DNA from: an uncultured Spirochaetales bacterium
GTDB lineage: Bacteria; Spirochaetota; Spirochaetia; Sphaerochaetales; Sphaerochaetaceae
Direction: 5' to 3'
Length of the DNA: 64,000 nt
NCBI GenBank assembly: GCA_934277975.1
Contig: CAKQWE010000002.1
Location: 97,843-161,842 of the forward strand
Positions 32,989 to 41,536 of the stretch are shown here, piece after piece. The number at the start of each line of letters is the position of its first letter. Position 1 is the stretch's first letter. The position numbers and the translations under genes are program-made. Under the pieces are notes generated by a model, which saw nothing but the letters and a program-made list of their open reading frames with translations, made no database searches and was not told the origin of the DNA.

Positions 32989-34479
32989 TCATTCATATGC
33001 TGGAGACTCCCAAATCGATGGATCAAGACCCATATTTCGTGAAAGTTCGACCAGCCTCTCTTCAAAGGAAGGATCCTTCGTGTTCTTGGATATTGAGAAG
33101 ACCGTGTTGCCGTTGAAGGAACACATTGAGCAGGATGCCCTGCTGACAACGCAGGTGCCAAGAACGAAATCGAATCCCAGAATATGCCTTGTATACTCCT
33201 GTGGCATCCTTATGCTTCCTATGTTGGACAAAGTGTTGGAGAACCTGCTGTCTCCAAGGAATCCATATATAACCTTTGCAACGGGGGTCTTTACCGTCAG
33301 AGGTATGAATTTGAGCGATTGCACCAGTTTGTGCGCCGTAGACATCATTACGGACATCTCTTCGAAGGTGGCCTTTCTTTTCAACTGAGAGGCTATCTCC
33401 TCGGATACGCTGGAGAAGTCTTCGACTTTGGATGCTGATATGTCTATGCTGCAGTACATGGAGAAGTTCCTGACGGTATCCGATGCAAAGAACTTCCTCA
33501 TATCGACAGGTACTTGGATTTGGATTGTGCCGTCCGTCACATCAGTGGCGCTTCTGTGGGATAGGAACATGAGCGTGAGCATCAGAGTCGTGATTGAGAT
33601 TTCCTTCTCATGTGCCAGTGCAACAAGCTTTTGTGTATCGTATACAAGATGCACGATTCTGCAAGGGGAGTGCTTCGCCTTCCTTCCGCTCATTTGGAGT
33701 GCAGCCTTCCCTGCAAACCCACCTGATTTCCTTGCATTTGGACAGAACCTCACGAAATCGTTTGAAAGCTCGGTCGTTCGTGCAGGCTCGGCTATGTCCT
33801 TGACCTCTTCAGTGCAGACCTTTGGCTCTCCAAGCAACTGCAGGTATTCTGCAACGAGGGTCTTGAGGAACACCATTCCACCATGACCGTCCGTCAATAC
33901 ATGGAAGAACTCTGCACTTATCCTGTTTTCATAGTAGACTATTCTGAAAGACTGTGTTCCCACCGCACTTATCTTGAGGGCCTGGCATGGGACTGCTGAT
34001 TCGCGAGTTACTGGATACCTTCTTTTCTTGGTGTCCAGATAGTGCCAGAAGAATCCTTTCTTTACAACAGTTGCAAAGCTTGGAAACCTCTTTATGGTGA
34101 AATCCAAAGCAATCTGGAGGATTTCAGGGACCACCGGTTCCCTAAGGTAGCAGCTTAGTCTGAACATTGGCATTTGTCCAAACTTCATTGAAAGGGGATA
34201 TACCTTGGCTGCATCGTCAAGCGGATACCAGGAAAGCGCTTCATGGGCATAGAATCCCCCAAGGTTCTTGCTTGACAGCCTTTCAAGGCATTGGTCGAGC
34301 GACACCCCTGTCCCCGCAAGATGCAGCAGGGCCTTCTTTGCATCCTCCACGAGCATCTTCTCTTCTTTTTTTGGCATATCAATATGATTCCCATAGTCTT
34401 CCAGGAAGGACTTGACCTTCGTCCTTCCCATATTGTCAAGAGACTGCATGAAATCAAGGAATCTGTCGTTTCTCTTCAT
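32989..34479 (-). CDS. Alcohol-acetyltransferase/condensation-domain-like acyltransferase
   Basis: 496 residues of the CoA-dependent acyltransferase (condensation-like) fold. The active-site motif HHxxxDG appears as FHVLTDGHGG (His193, Asp197, Gly198), with Phe in the first His position, which is tolerated in several families. The second half has the typical VPVDMRKFFASDTVRNF (bridge region) and GFLGDSRFSNTLSNIG. Such proteins transfer acyl groups to alcohols, lipids or glycans. It overlaps the membrane-protein gene; the pair probably forms a membrane acylation unit. It has no secretion signal. Confidence 0.75.
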   Translation of the reverse strand: MKRNDRFLDFMQSLDNMGRTKVKSFLEDYGNHIDMPKKEEKMLVEDAKKALLHLAGTGVSLDQCLERLSSKNLGGFYAHEALSWYPLDDAAKVYPLSMKFGQMPMFRLSCYLREPVVPEILQIALDFTIKRFPSFATVVKKGFFWHYLDTKKRRYPVTRESAVPCQALKISAVGTQSFRIVYYENRISAEFFHVLTDGHGGMVFLKTLVAEYLQLLGEPKVCTEEVKDIAEPARTTELSNDFVRFCPNARKSGGFAGKAALQMSGRKAKHSPCRIVHLVYDTQKLVALAHEKEISITTLMLTLMFLSHRSATDVTDGTIQIQVPVDMRKFFASDTVRNFSMYCSIDISASKVEDFSSVSEEIASQLKRKATFEEMSVMMSTAHKLVQSLKFIPLTVKTPVAKVIYGFLGDSRFSNTLSNIGSIRMPQEYTRHILGFDFVLGTCVVSRASCSMCSFNGNTVFSISKNTKDPSFEERLVELSRNMGLDPSIWESPAYE

Positions 34480-34584
34480 CTTTCCGCTTCACCGCCCCGT
34501 GAACGATACCACATAGGATTGCACGAGTAAAGAAGGCCTATGAGGATATGAAACCTATTGTTGCATACAAGTAATTATGTATCA
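34480..34584. other. Short intergenic region
   Basis: Upstream region of the acyltransferase gene, AT-rich towards 34570. No gene or clear hairpin. Confidence 0.4.
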
Positions 34585-35496
34585 TCAAGTTGGTGATTGT
34601 AGCCGCTCAAGGATGGATCTCAAAAGCTTGCCATCTTCATTCAGGCTTATCTCAAACGCCTTCTTTCCTGCGTCCTTGATTGATGCCCCAATGTGATAAA
34701 GCACTTTGTCATCAAGAATCAGAAATCTGTCATGGAACTCATCCGTGTACCTGATTTCAAGCTTTCCATACTGGCTCTTGAAAGTACTGATTTCCTTATC
34801 AGTCAATTTGCAGTTCTTCTTGAAGGTGAAGATATCGACTGAAACTCCGGCTTTCTTTCTGGAAAGCATATCGAGAGTTCCCTTGTCCACATAGCCGTCG
34901 ATGAGAATTATTGATTTCTCCGCTTTTCCTATGATCTCTTCAATGCAGCTTGTGGCGTCCCACATTTGGCCTTTGAAGAATATGATTGCATTGTCCTGCT
35001 TTGGAGATTCCAATTGTTTGAAGATTTGCTTGATATTCTCGTCGGTCTCAAGCTGTTTGAGCTCTATGCGGTCAAGGCGTTGGAATATGACGGCATTGCC
35101 GGCAAGATAGTTCCGCATGGCGATGAATGCGTCCATGATGCTTATGCTTACTTGTACGGCGATTGTGCTTCTAAGAACAGATGAGAGCATTGCAATACCT
35201 TCTTGAGTGAAGGCATGTGGAAGGTATTTGATGTTTGTTCCCCGTCCAGTTTTGTCATTCATGGTCACAAATTGTGACCTTGAACGAGAAAAATCTTCTT
35301 CTGTAAGTTGAAAGCAATAACGTTCTGGAAACCTATCGGGATTGCGTTTTACGGCTTGGTTCAAAGCTTTGGTCTCAACACCGTACAAAGCTGCCAAATC
35401 CGAGTCCAACATTACCTGCATACCACGGATAGTGTAGATTCTATTCCTGATATCATCGGAGGTGATTGTCATTGGAACCGAATTCTGCTCGCTCAT
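34585..35496 (-). CDS. ORF6N-domain protein with C-terminal phospholipase-D-like domain
   Basis: 303 residues. The N-terminal ORF6N domain, found in phage and mobile-element regulators, is clear: RNRIYTIRGMQVMLDSDLA, LYGVETKALNQAVKRNPDRF and YAFT-type AFTQEGIAMLSSVLRS. Residues about 185-303 look like a PLD-like domain (IGKAEKSIILIDGYVDKGTL, then FHDRFLILDDKVLYHIGAS), a pattern seen in DNA-damage or defence-linked ORF6N proteins; only one HxK-like half is present. Its ATG has GAGGT directly adjacent, a weak start. It lies next to an insertion-sequence remnant and tRNA-Leu, in the most mobile-looking part of the window. Confidence 0.8.
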   Translation of the reverse strand: MSEQNSVPMTITSDDIRNRIYTIRGMQVMLDSDLAALYGVETKALNQAVKRNPDRFPERYCFQLTEEDFSRSRSQFVTMNDKTGRGTNIKYLPHAFTQEGIAMLSSVLRSTIAVQVSISIMDAFIAMRNYLAGNAVIFQRLDRIELKQLETDENIKQIFKQLESPKQDNAIIFFKGQMWDATSCIEEIIGKAEKSIILIDGYVDKGTLDMLSRKKAGVSVDIFTFKKNCKLTDKEISTFKSQYGKLEIRYTDEFHDRFLILDDKVLYHIGASIKDAGKKAFEISLNEDGKLLRSILERLQSPT

Positions 35497-35738
35497 ACCT
35501 CAATAAAACCGAATAAAAGCGGGTGCCTTACCCATTTCAGGTGGACCCGGGTCTTTCGACCAGTCCAAGTTGGCATCCCAACTACCTTCACTGTATAATC
35601 CCTTTTGTGGATAATCAATGGAAATGTTTGGTTTGAAAAGATATGTCGGTTTGTTGGATTTCTTTTGGTGCATTTGAATGTAATTGAGATTGCAGGTGTT
35701 GAGGTATTTAAGGAAGTTATAGTTGATGCATATCAATA

Positions 35739-36215
35739 GGTTCTTCACGGAAAGTTGGTGGTTTTGAAGCCTAGAGGTGGTTGAAAAAGTAGGATGTCCA
35801 CAGCTACGGCAGACGATGCTATTCTGACATTGACGGATGCCTCAATGCGATTCTGGACGGCCACAGCGGCCTTGCGCTCTGCTATGCGATGAAGGAGGAG
35901 CTGTCCAGGCTCTTCGAGCTCAAGGACCCCAACGAAGCCCGCATGGGGTGGACGCAGTGGTTCGAGGGCGCCAAGGCCAGCGGAATCCCCGCCCTCGAGA
36001 GATTCGCCAGACTCAAGGAGAAGCGCCTGGACGGGCTTGTGGCACATGCAAGGCACTGCATCTCCACAGGCAGGCTGGAGGGGTTCAACAACAAGGTCAA
36101 GGTGGCCAAGAGGGTCGGCTACGGCTACCGCAACGAGGACTACTTCTTCACCCTCGTAAGGTATCTCTCGATCCCCTCCGTCAGAGGCTCATCCCCCAAG
36201 AAAACGTGAAGAACC
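35739..36215 (+). mobile_element. Internally deleted ISL3-type insertion sequence with both terminal repeats
   Basis: Left end GGTTCTTCACG (35739-35749) then TTGG-T-GG; right end is its inverted copy, CGTGAAGAACC (36205-36215) preceded by CCCCCAAG. The element is only 477 bp; complete ISL3 elements are near 1.4 kb. It encodes only the transposase C-terminus. The 8 bases on each side (TATCAATA and GAAATTAT) do not match, so no target duplication is visible. Confidence 0.72.
35793..36209 (+). pseudogene. ISL3-family transposase, C-terminal fragment
   Basis: The frame is open from a TAG at 35790 to the TGA at 36207-36209. LNAILDGHSGLALCYAMKEE, ISTGRLEGFNNKVKVAKRV and GYGYRNEDYFFTLVRYLSIP are the end of an ISL3 (DDE) transposase, including the last catalytic Glu in the LEGFNNK motif. 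About two thirds of the protein, including the two catalytic Asp residues, is missing, so it cannot transpose by itself, but the ends could be mobilised by a complete relative elsewhere in the genome. Confidence 0.8.
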
Positions 36216-36660
36216 GAAATTATTGCAGAAAGAGGAAAGGTAGAGAAGTATTTTTAGTTTCAGAACAACTCCAAACGGGTGTAGATACGTTTCTCAGTTT
36301 CTTATTAGATGGATGATGCATTGTTATTTTGAGGAGTGGCTCTCTTTCTGGAAACGGGTCTTCTTCGTCTTTTCATTCCGCTTCCTGTTGGCAACGCATA
36401 TCGTCCTCCTGTAGAGGAGGGGGACGAATGGAGCCGTCCTTCTTCTGGCCATTGTCAGACACTGTCCTTGACGATGCTGTTGCATATGCCGTTCTTCATG
36501 CCCGAATTGTAGGCCCAAGGCGGATTTTCACCAAAACCCCAAGTCGGAATCGAAGCTCTCCGAAACTGCGGATGGGCCGTGGAAACGGCTTCTCCAGACA
36601 CATCCATTCCAGGATAACATTGTCAATAGCATTGTCACCGAGGCGATTCGCCTGTCTGGA
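36216..36660. other. Gene-free stretch between IS remnant and tRNA-Leu
   Basis: Open frames on both strands here (for example 36329-36730 plus) have no recognisable motif and no ribosome binding site. GTCCTCC/GGAGGGGGAC near 36401-36424 can form a stem. Probably decayed sequence. Confidence 0.4.
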
Positions 36661-36702
36661 CAAAGAAGAACCCCATCGGGTAACTTCTTGCCCAATGGGG
36701 TT
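36661..36702 (-). terminator. Rho-independent terminator after tRNA-Leu
   Basis: Minus-strand stem AACCCCAT-TGGG / CCCG-ATGGGGTT (36669-36702) followed by CTTCTTTG. It starts ten bases past the tRNA 3' end. Confidence 0.75.
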
Positions 36703-36711
36703 TTATGAGGT

Positions 36712-36796
36712 TGCGGACGACTGGACTTGAACCAGCACAAGATTTCTCCCACTAGCACCTCAAGCTAGCGTGTCTACCAAATTCCACCACATCCGC
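36712..36796 (-). tRNA. tRNA-Leu (anticodon GAG)
   Basis: 85 bases. Acceptor arms GCGGATG and CGTCCGC pair (one G-U); the anticodon stem is CTAGC/GCTAG with loop TTGAGGT, giving GAG; a long class II variable arm follows, and the T arm is CTGGTTCAAGTCCAG. The discriminator is A and CCA is not encoded. Confidence 0.93.
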
Positions 36797-36903
36797 ATGC
36801 AGTTCGATTTGAACAGAAGAGAAAATACCTTTTATTGAAAAAATAGTCAATATGTCTTTGTTTTTTTCTGGAACACCCCTGCAACGCTGAGGTATCGGGC
36901 TGT

Positions 36904-37323
36904 CTAATCGTGCATCTCAATTCCCATAAGGCGATTCGCCCAGCCCTCCCAAGGAGTGTCGTAATAGCGCTTTGAGAAGAAGTCTGAATGCTGTGAAATC
37001 ACATTCCAAGCAAAGGAGGGGAGTCCAATCAGCAGCAAATACAACGGTCCCAGGATTCGGCTTTGGATTGAGTGTCCATGTTCGTGCTTCTGCACCAGAT
37101 TCCAGGATTTGAGGTGTGTATGGACTTCGTTGAAGAAGATGAACTCGCCAAGCGAGAACGACGATAGCTTCGATGATTTGAACACAAACCTGAAGCGTCC
37201 ATTGCAATCAAGCGCTTTAGCTTTCAACACTGCTTTTGCAATCAAAGCAAGAAGGCTTTGCGGTAGCTCCCAAGTGAAGCCTAAGAGGATTCTACCCGTT
37301 GTTCTCTTTGTGCTTTCATCCAT
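36904..37323 (-). CDS. Small hypothetical protein with HExGH motif
   Basis: 139 residues, a conserved but unnamed family. It has TWELPQSLLALIAKAVL, a GEFIFF patch, and KHEHGHSIQSRILGPLYLLL with HEHGH at residues 80-84, followed by YDTPWEGWANRLMGIE at the C-terminus. HExGH resembles a zincin site (HExxH), next to a hydrophobic segment, so a membrane-associated metallopeptidase-like function is possible but unproven. ATG 37323 is chosen because the family-like part starts there; ATG 37377 is an alternative. TATATAAT lies just upstream of 37323, which would make the message almost leaderless. Confidence 0.55.
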   Translation of the reverse strand: MDESTKRTTGRILLGFTWELPQSLLALIAKAVLKAKALDCNGRFRFVFKSSKLSSFSLGEFIFFNEVHTHLKSWNLVQKHEHGHSIQSRILGPLYLLLIGLPSFAWNVISQHSDFFSKRYYDTPWEGWANRLMGIEMHD

Positions 37324-37380
37324 GATTGTGATTATATATCTCAAAGGGGACTCTGTTAATTGGAAGCCTCTCCACATCAA

Positions 37381-37698
37381 TCCGTGTATGGCGCATCATG
37401 GCGCATCACGATTCGTTGAATTATAAGTACAACGGCAACGACTCGTACTTCGCGGGCCGCATGCTCACCAAACTCACCAACGCTACAAAACATCTACAAT
37501 CCCACAATTCCAAAAACACTACTTCAAAACAATGCGACCCAATCCGCCCAGTGAGCCCAGTGCGCCCATTTGATCCAAAAAACCAACGGCACTTCCAACG
37601 GCGACTCTCTCGCCAAAAGGAAGCCAAAAGGAAAATGTACCAATCATAACGAAAGCTTATGATTGTGGACGGCATCTTGGTTTTGCATAATTTTTCCC
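37381..37698. other. Gene-free stretch upstream of peptide system 2
   Basis: About 320 bases without a supported gene. It holds the 9-bp tandem array at 37539-37574. The antisense frame running here from 38125 is a shadow of the binding-protein gene. Confidence 0.5.
37539..37574. repeat. Tandem array, 9-bp period
   Basis: CCAATCCGC, CCAGTGAGC, CCAGTGCGC and CCATTTGAT follow each other in phase. Degenerate, but of the same kind as the array at 28143-28199. Confidence 0.5.
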
Positions 37699-37728
37699 TT
37701 GTTTTTACAAAACAACCCATGCTATCAT
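37699..37728 (+). promoter_or_regulatory. Candidate promoter of peptide system 2 with a TTGTTTT/AAAACAA palindrome
   Basis: TTGTTT (37699-37704), 18-base spacer, TATCAT (37723-37728). The -35 is inside a 7-3-7 palindrome, TTGTTTTTACAAAACAA (37699-37715), a possible operator different from that of system 1. Confidence 0.5.
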
Positions 37729-37852
37729 TTTCTAAACACACTAAGAACCTAACGGAACGCAGGCTTTTTCCAGCTGCACATCTAGGAAAGCTTCCAACGA
37801 GCAGACGATGTAGAAGTGGATTCCTGTGGTCTCCGGACATTGGGAGGAAAGA

Positions 37853-39478
37853 ATGAAGAAGACGTTGATCGTCCTGCTTGCCCTCATCGTATGTGCAAGC
37901 TTCGTATTCGCTGGGGGAGAGAAGGAAGCAGCTACGTCTGCAACAACACCTGCAGCAGAGAGCGCTGGAACATCCACAGCCGCTGGAAACGTCAAGTCCG
38001 GCGACGTCCAGAAGGACGTAAAGTATAAGGATACAGTCACTATTGGCATCGCAAACGATGTCAACAACCTTGATCCTCAGGGTTCCAACACAGATGCCAA
38101 CATGATGGTCTTCTATCTCACGCACGAGAGACTCGTCAACATAGACCCAGACACGAACAAAGTCATACCTGCACTTGCAAAGAGCTGGACGGTATCGGCT
38201 GACGGCTGCGTCTACGACTTCACGCTCTGCGACGGCGTTACGTTCACAGACGGAACACCTCTTACGGCGGAGGACGTAAAGTATACCTACGACAAGGCAA
38301 AGACATCCTCGTTTGCATCACAGAAGGTCGCTGACGTTATCTCCACAGAGGCGATTGACGACACACATGTGAGAGTCACGCTTGCAAAGGCAAACCAGGA
38401 CTGGCTCACGCTCATGGCACACGGTGGCATGTCCATCATGTCAAAGGCCGCATGTGAAGCTGACCCTGTCAACGGACCAAGGATGGGATCCGGTATGTTC
38501 TCACTTAAGGAGTGGGTCCCGGGTTCTCACTGCTCGTTCGTCCGCTATGATGGCTACCGTGATGGCGCAGCTCCTACAAAGAACATCATCCTAAAGCTCT
38601 ACAAGGAAGCTTCTACAAGACTCATTGCCCTCCAGACTGGAGAGATAGATGTCTGTATCGACCCATCCACTACAGACCTTTCCAGAATCAAGGCTGACGG
38701 CAACCTTGAGCTCATCCAGACTCCAAACGTCGTCATGCTCTACATGCCAATGCAGATGGAGAAGCCGGGCCTTGACAACGTGCACGTAAGAAAGGCTCTT
38801 GCATACTGCATGGACAAGGAGTCCATCGTATACGCAGCCTTCGACGGCCTTGCAACGGTCCACAACAACTACATCAACCGCGGACAGTTCGGTCTCAATC
38901 CAAACATCCACGTATACGAGTACAACCTTGACAAGGCAAAGGAAGAGCTCGCACTTTCCGGCTACAAGCCAGGCGACCTCACATTCCACATCATGGTTGA
39001 CAAGGAGTACAAGAAGACCGCAGCCCTCATCTTCCAGGATGCCTGCAAGAAGATTGGAATCAACATCATACTTGAGGAGATGGAGACCGCAGCACTCAAG
39101 GGCAAACTCAACGATGCAGCCCTTGACTATGAGCTTTGCCTCTATCAGTTCACAGACGACCTTGGAACGGACTACACACTGCGCAACCAGTGCGGTTCCA
39201 CACTCCAGGCCGACGGCACACTCAAGAAGAACGGTTCCAACCGTCCTAACATGAAGGATGAGAAGTTCAACGAGATGATAGATGCAGCCCTTGTCGAGAC
39301 GGACAGCGCAAAGCGTGAGCAGATGTACCATGACATCGAGGATTACCTTGATGAAGTATGTCCTCTCGTTCCAATCTGCACGTCATACATCAACATTGGT
39401 GTCAAGAAAGGTCTTGTTGGAGCAATCTGGAAGCCAGATGCGAAGCATGACTTCAGATTCATCGCTCTTCCAGAGTGA
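37853..39478 (+). CDS. Extracellular peptide-binding protein, SBP family 5 (system 2)
   Basis: 541 residues. The signal peptide ends SFVFAGGEKEAATS, the form common in spirochaete binding proteins, followed by a low-complexity Ala/Thr/Ser linker to about residue 55. The SBP_bac_5 fold then shows NNLDPQGSNTDANMMVFYLT, YDFTLCDGVTFTDGTPLTAE and VRKALAYCMDKESIVYAAF. ATG 37853 follows GGGAGGAAAG. It is the first gene of a plus-strand operon of the same order as system 1 (binding protein, B, C, D, F). The ligand is unknown; unlike system 1 no catabolic genes follow. Confidence 0.94.
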   Translation: MKKTLIVLLALIVCASFVFAGGEKEAATSATTPAAESAGTSTAAGNVKSGDVQKDVKYKDTVTIGIANDVNNLDPQGSNTDANMMVFYLTHERLVNIDPDTNKVIPALAKSWTVSADGCVYDFTLCDGVTFTDGTPLTAEDVKYTYDKAKTSSFASQKVADVISTEAIDDTHVRVTLAKANQDWLTLMAHGGMSIMSKAACEADPVNGPRMGSGMFSLKEWVPGSHCSFVRYDGYRDGAAPTKNIILKLYKEASTRLIALQTGEIDVCIDPSTTDLSRIKADGNLELIQTPNVVMLYMPMQMEKPGLDNVHVRKALAYCMDKESIVYAAFDGLATVHNNYINRGQFGLNPNIHVYEYNLDKAKEELALSGYKPGDLTFHIMVDKEYKKTAALIFQDACKKIGINIILEEMETAALKGKLNDAALDYELCLYQFTDDLGTDYTLRNQCGSTLQADGTLKKNGSNRPNMKDEKFNEMIDAALVETDSAKREQMYHDIEDYLDEVCPLVPICTSYINIGVKKGLVGAIWKPDAKHDFRFIALPE

Positions 39479-39512
39479 GATCTCCGTTTGGATTTCTGAT
39501 TGTTGAATTACA

Positions 39513-39557
39513 CCGCCGTCAAAGGTGCAGCAGAGCAGCAAAAGCCAAAGACGGCGG
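39513..39557 (+). other. Hairpin 1 after binding-protein gene 2
   Basis: CCGCCGTC (39513-39520) pairs with GACGGCGG (39550-39557) around a 29-base loop. It lies between the binding-protein and permease genes. Confidence 0.5.
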
Positions 39558-39589
39558 CTGAAAACCAAACAAAATCTTTTTGGATAATC

Positions 39590-39628
39590 CAGGGTACAGG
39601 GGGCCAAAGCGCCACTGTACCCTGTTTT
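39590..39628 (+). terminator. Hairpin 2 / attenuator after binding-protein gene 2
   Basis: Perfect 10-bp stem CAGGGTACAG (39590-39599) / CTGTACCCTG (39615-39624) followed by TTTTG. It is 62 bases upstream of the OppB-like ATG and would partly terminate after the binding-protein message. Confidence 0.75.
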
Positions 39629-39689
39629 GGGTAATGTAGGGGAGCAGTAAAGAAGTTCCCAAACAATGTAATAGGCTTATGGAGCTGTT

Positions 39690-40619
39690 ATGCATAGATA
39701 CATAATCAAGCGTCTACTAATGCTAATTCCTGTGCTTTTGGGAGTTGCATTCATAATATACGCCATAATGAACGTTGCTGAAGGCGACCCCGTATACCAG
39801 GTCGCAGGTCCTGATGCAACGGAGGAACAGCTTGACGCCCTCCGCGAGGAAATGGGCCTCAACGGTTCCCTTTTGGAACGTTATTTCAGGTATATCTTCA
39901 AATTGCTAAGAGGTGATCTTGGAACCTCATATGTGAGCAAAATGGACGTCATGCAGCTTTATCTGCAGCGTCTTCCAAATACACTCAAGCTGGCATCCGT
40001 AGCAATGATCGTCGCTGTCGTGATATCGGTGCCGCTTGGAATAGTCGCCGCTGTGAACCAGAACTCAATCAAGGACACTGTTTCCATGATTCTGGCTCTC
40101 CTTGGACTTTCAATGCCAAACTTCTGGCTTGGACTTCTTCTCATGCTTCTGTTCTCGCTCAAGTTGGGTTGGTTCCCAAGCGGAGGCGCAGAGGGGTTCA
40201 GGAGCGTAGTCCTTCCAGCCGTCACAGTTGGCGTTGGACTTGCAGCCCTTCTTACCAGAACCACAAGGTCATCCATGTTGGACGTTCTGAGGCAGGACTA
40301 TCTTAGGACTGCAAGGGCCAAAGGCGTCTCTGAAAAGAGGGTTGTGTTCCACCATGCACTCAGAAACGCACTTATTCCAATCATCACAATCTTTGGCGTG
40401 CAGTTCTCCAATGTCCTTGGAGGATCCGTCCTTGCAGAGACGGTCTTTGCATGGCCTGGAGTTGGTCGTCTAGTCGTCGATGCAATAGACCAGCGAGATA
40501 TCCCAACCGTAACGGGGGCTCTCATCATGACGACCATGCTTGTCACAATCGTCAATCTTTTGGTCGATATCGTCTATGCCTATGTCGATCCTCGAATCAA
40601 GGCACAGTACACGAAGTAA
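39690..40619 (+). CDS. Peptide ABC transporter permease, OppB-like (system 2)
   Basis: 309 residues, six predicted helices, starting HRYIIKRLLMLIPVLLGVAF. The PGD-like segment VAEGDPVYQVAGPDATEEQL and the EAA loop YLRTARAKGVSEKRVVFHHA are clear. GGAG precedes ATG 39690. Closely similar in layout to the system 1 protein, which suggests an old duplication of the whole transporter. It is 10 bases upstream of the OppC-like gene. Confidence 0.94.
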   Translation: MHRYIIKRLLMLIPVLLGVAFIIYAIMNVAEGDPVYQVAGPDATEEQLDALREEMGLNGSLLERYFRYIFKLLRGDLGTSYVSKMDVMQLYLQRLPNTLKLASVAMIVAVVISVPLGIVAAVNQNSIKDTVSMILALLGLSMPNFWLGLLLMLLFSLKLGWFPSGGAEGFRSVVLPAVTVGVGLAALLTRTTRSSMLDVLRQDYLRTARAKGVSEKRVVFHHALRNALIPIITIFGVQFSNVLGGSVLAETVFAWPGVGRLVVDAIDQRDIPTVTGALIMTTMLVTIVNLLVDIVYAYVDPRIKAQYTK

Positions 40620-40629
40620 GGAGGCATAC

Positions 40630-41526
40630 ATGGCGGATTCAAAGGAAATGCAGCTCAGAGCCTCCAAGCTCTACAAGAAGAGAAGCTCCTTCGAAATGGT
40701 CTGGAGACAGCTCAGAAGGAACAAGGGCGCCCTGCTTGGACTGGCCCTTCTCATAATAATCATCATTGGCGCACTCATAGCACCAATCGTCTACGACTAC
40801 GATACCGATGTCATTGGCATGAACGTCCGCGAAAGAATGCAGTGGCCGTCCTCAAGGCATATTTGCGGGACCGATGACCTTGGACGTGACATATTCGCAA
40901 GGATCGTCTACGGTGCCAGGTACTCGCTTGCCGTAGGTTTCGTGGCGGTCATAATAGCCCTCATTATTGGAACCGCACTTGGTGCGGCCGCCGGATACAT
41001 AGGCGGGGTGTTCGAGAACATAGTCATGAGGGTGTGCGACATCTTCTCCTCGATACCAAGTGTCTTGATGGCCATTGCTGTGGTATCGGCCTTGGGAAAG
41101 AGCACGGCCAACCTCATGCTTGCAGTCGGTATAGCAAGTACGGCCCCGTTCGTGCGTGTTGCCAGAGCTGCGGTCCTCGTCGTCAGAGGAGAGGAGTACG
41201 TGGAGGCTGCGCGTGCAATTGGACAGCCTGACTGGAAGATAGTCGTCGTGCACATCCTTCCAAACTGTCTGTCACAGATCATAGTCCAGGCAACGCTTAG
41301 GGTTGGTTCTGCAATCATATCCGCAGCACAGCTTTCGTTCCTTGGCCTTGGTGTCCCTGCGCCGGCTCCGGAGTGGGGAAGCATGCTTTCGTCGGGTCGT
41401 CTCTACATAAGGGACTACAGCTACATGACGCTTTTCCCTGGCATTGCAATCATGATTACGGTTCTGTCCCTCAATCTGTTGGGCGACGGCCTTCGCGATG
41501 CCTTGGATCCAAAGCTCAAGCGTTAA
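40630..41526 (+). CDS. Peptide ABC transporter permease, OppC-like (system 2)
   Basis: 298 residues. First helix GALLGLALLIIIIIGALIA, then HICGTDDLGRDIFARIVYG, and EAA loop EYVEAARAIGQPDWKIVVVH. A cytosolic basic N-terminus (RASKLYKKRSSFEMVWRQL) precedes the membrane part. ATG 40630 follows AAGGAGG. An upstream extension of 30 codons overlaps the OppB-like gene and is not family-like. Confidence 0.94.
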   Translation: MADSKEMQLRASKLYKKRSSFEMVWRQLRRNKGALLGLALLIIIIIGALIAPIVYDYDTDVIGMNVRERMQWPSSRHICGTDDLGRDIFARIVYGARYSLAVGFVAVIIALIIGTALGAAAGYIGGVFENIVMRVCDIFSSIPSVLMAIAVVSALGKSTANLMLAVGIASTAPFVRVARAAVLVVRGEEYVEAARAIGQPDWKIVVVHILPNCLSQIIVQATLRVGSAIISAAQLSFLGLGVPAPAPEWGSMLSSGRLYIRDYSYMTLFPGIAIMITVLSLNLLGDGLRDALDPKLKR

Positions 41527-41536
41527 GGAGATTGAC

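Noticed and set aside
36329..36730. 133-residue plus-strand frame next to tRNA-Leu
   Set aside because: No recognisable domain, no Shine-Dalgarno sequence, and it runs into the tRNA and its terminator.
37421..38125. 234-residue minus-strand frame rich in Cys and Ser
   Set aside because: It overlaps the promoter and the 5' part of binding-protein gene 2 and shows no domain.
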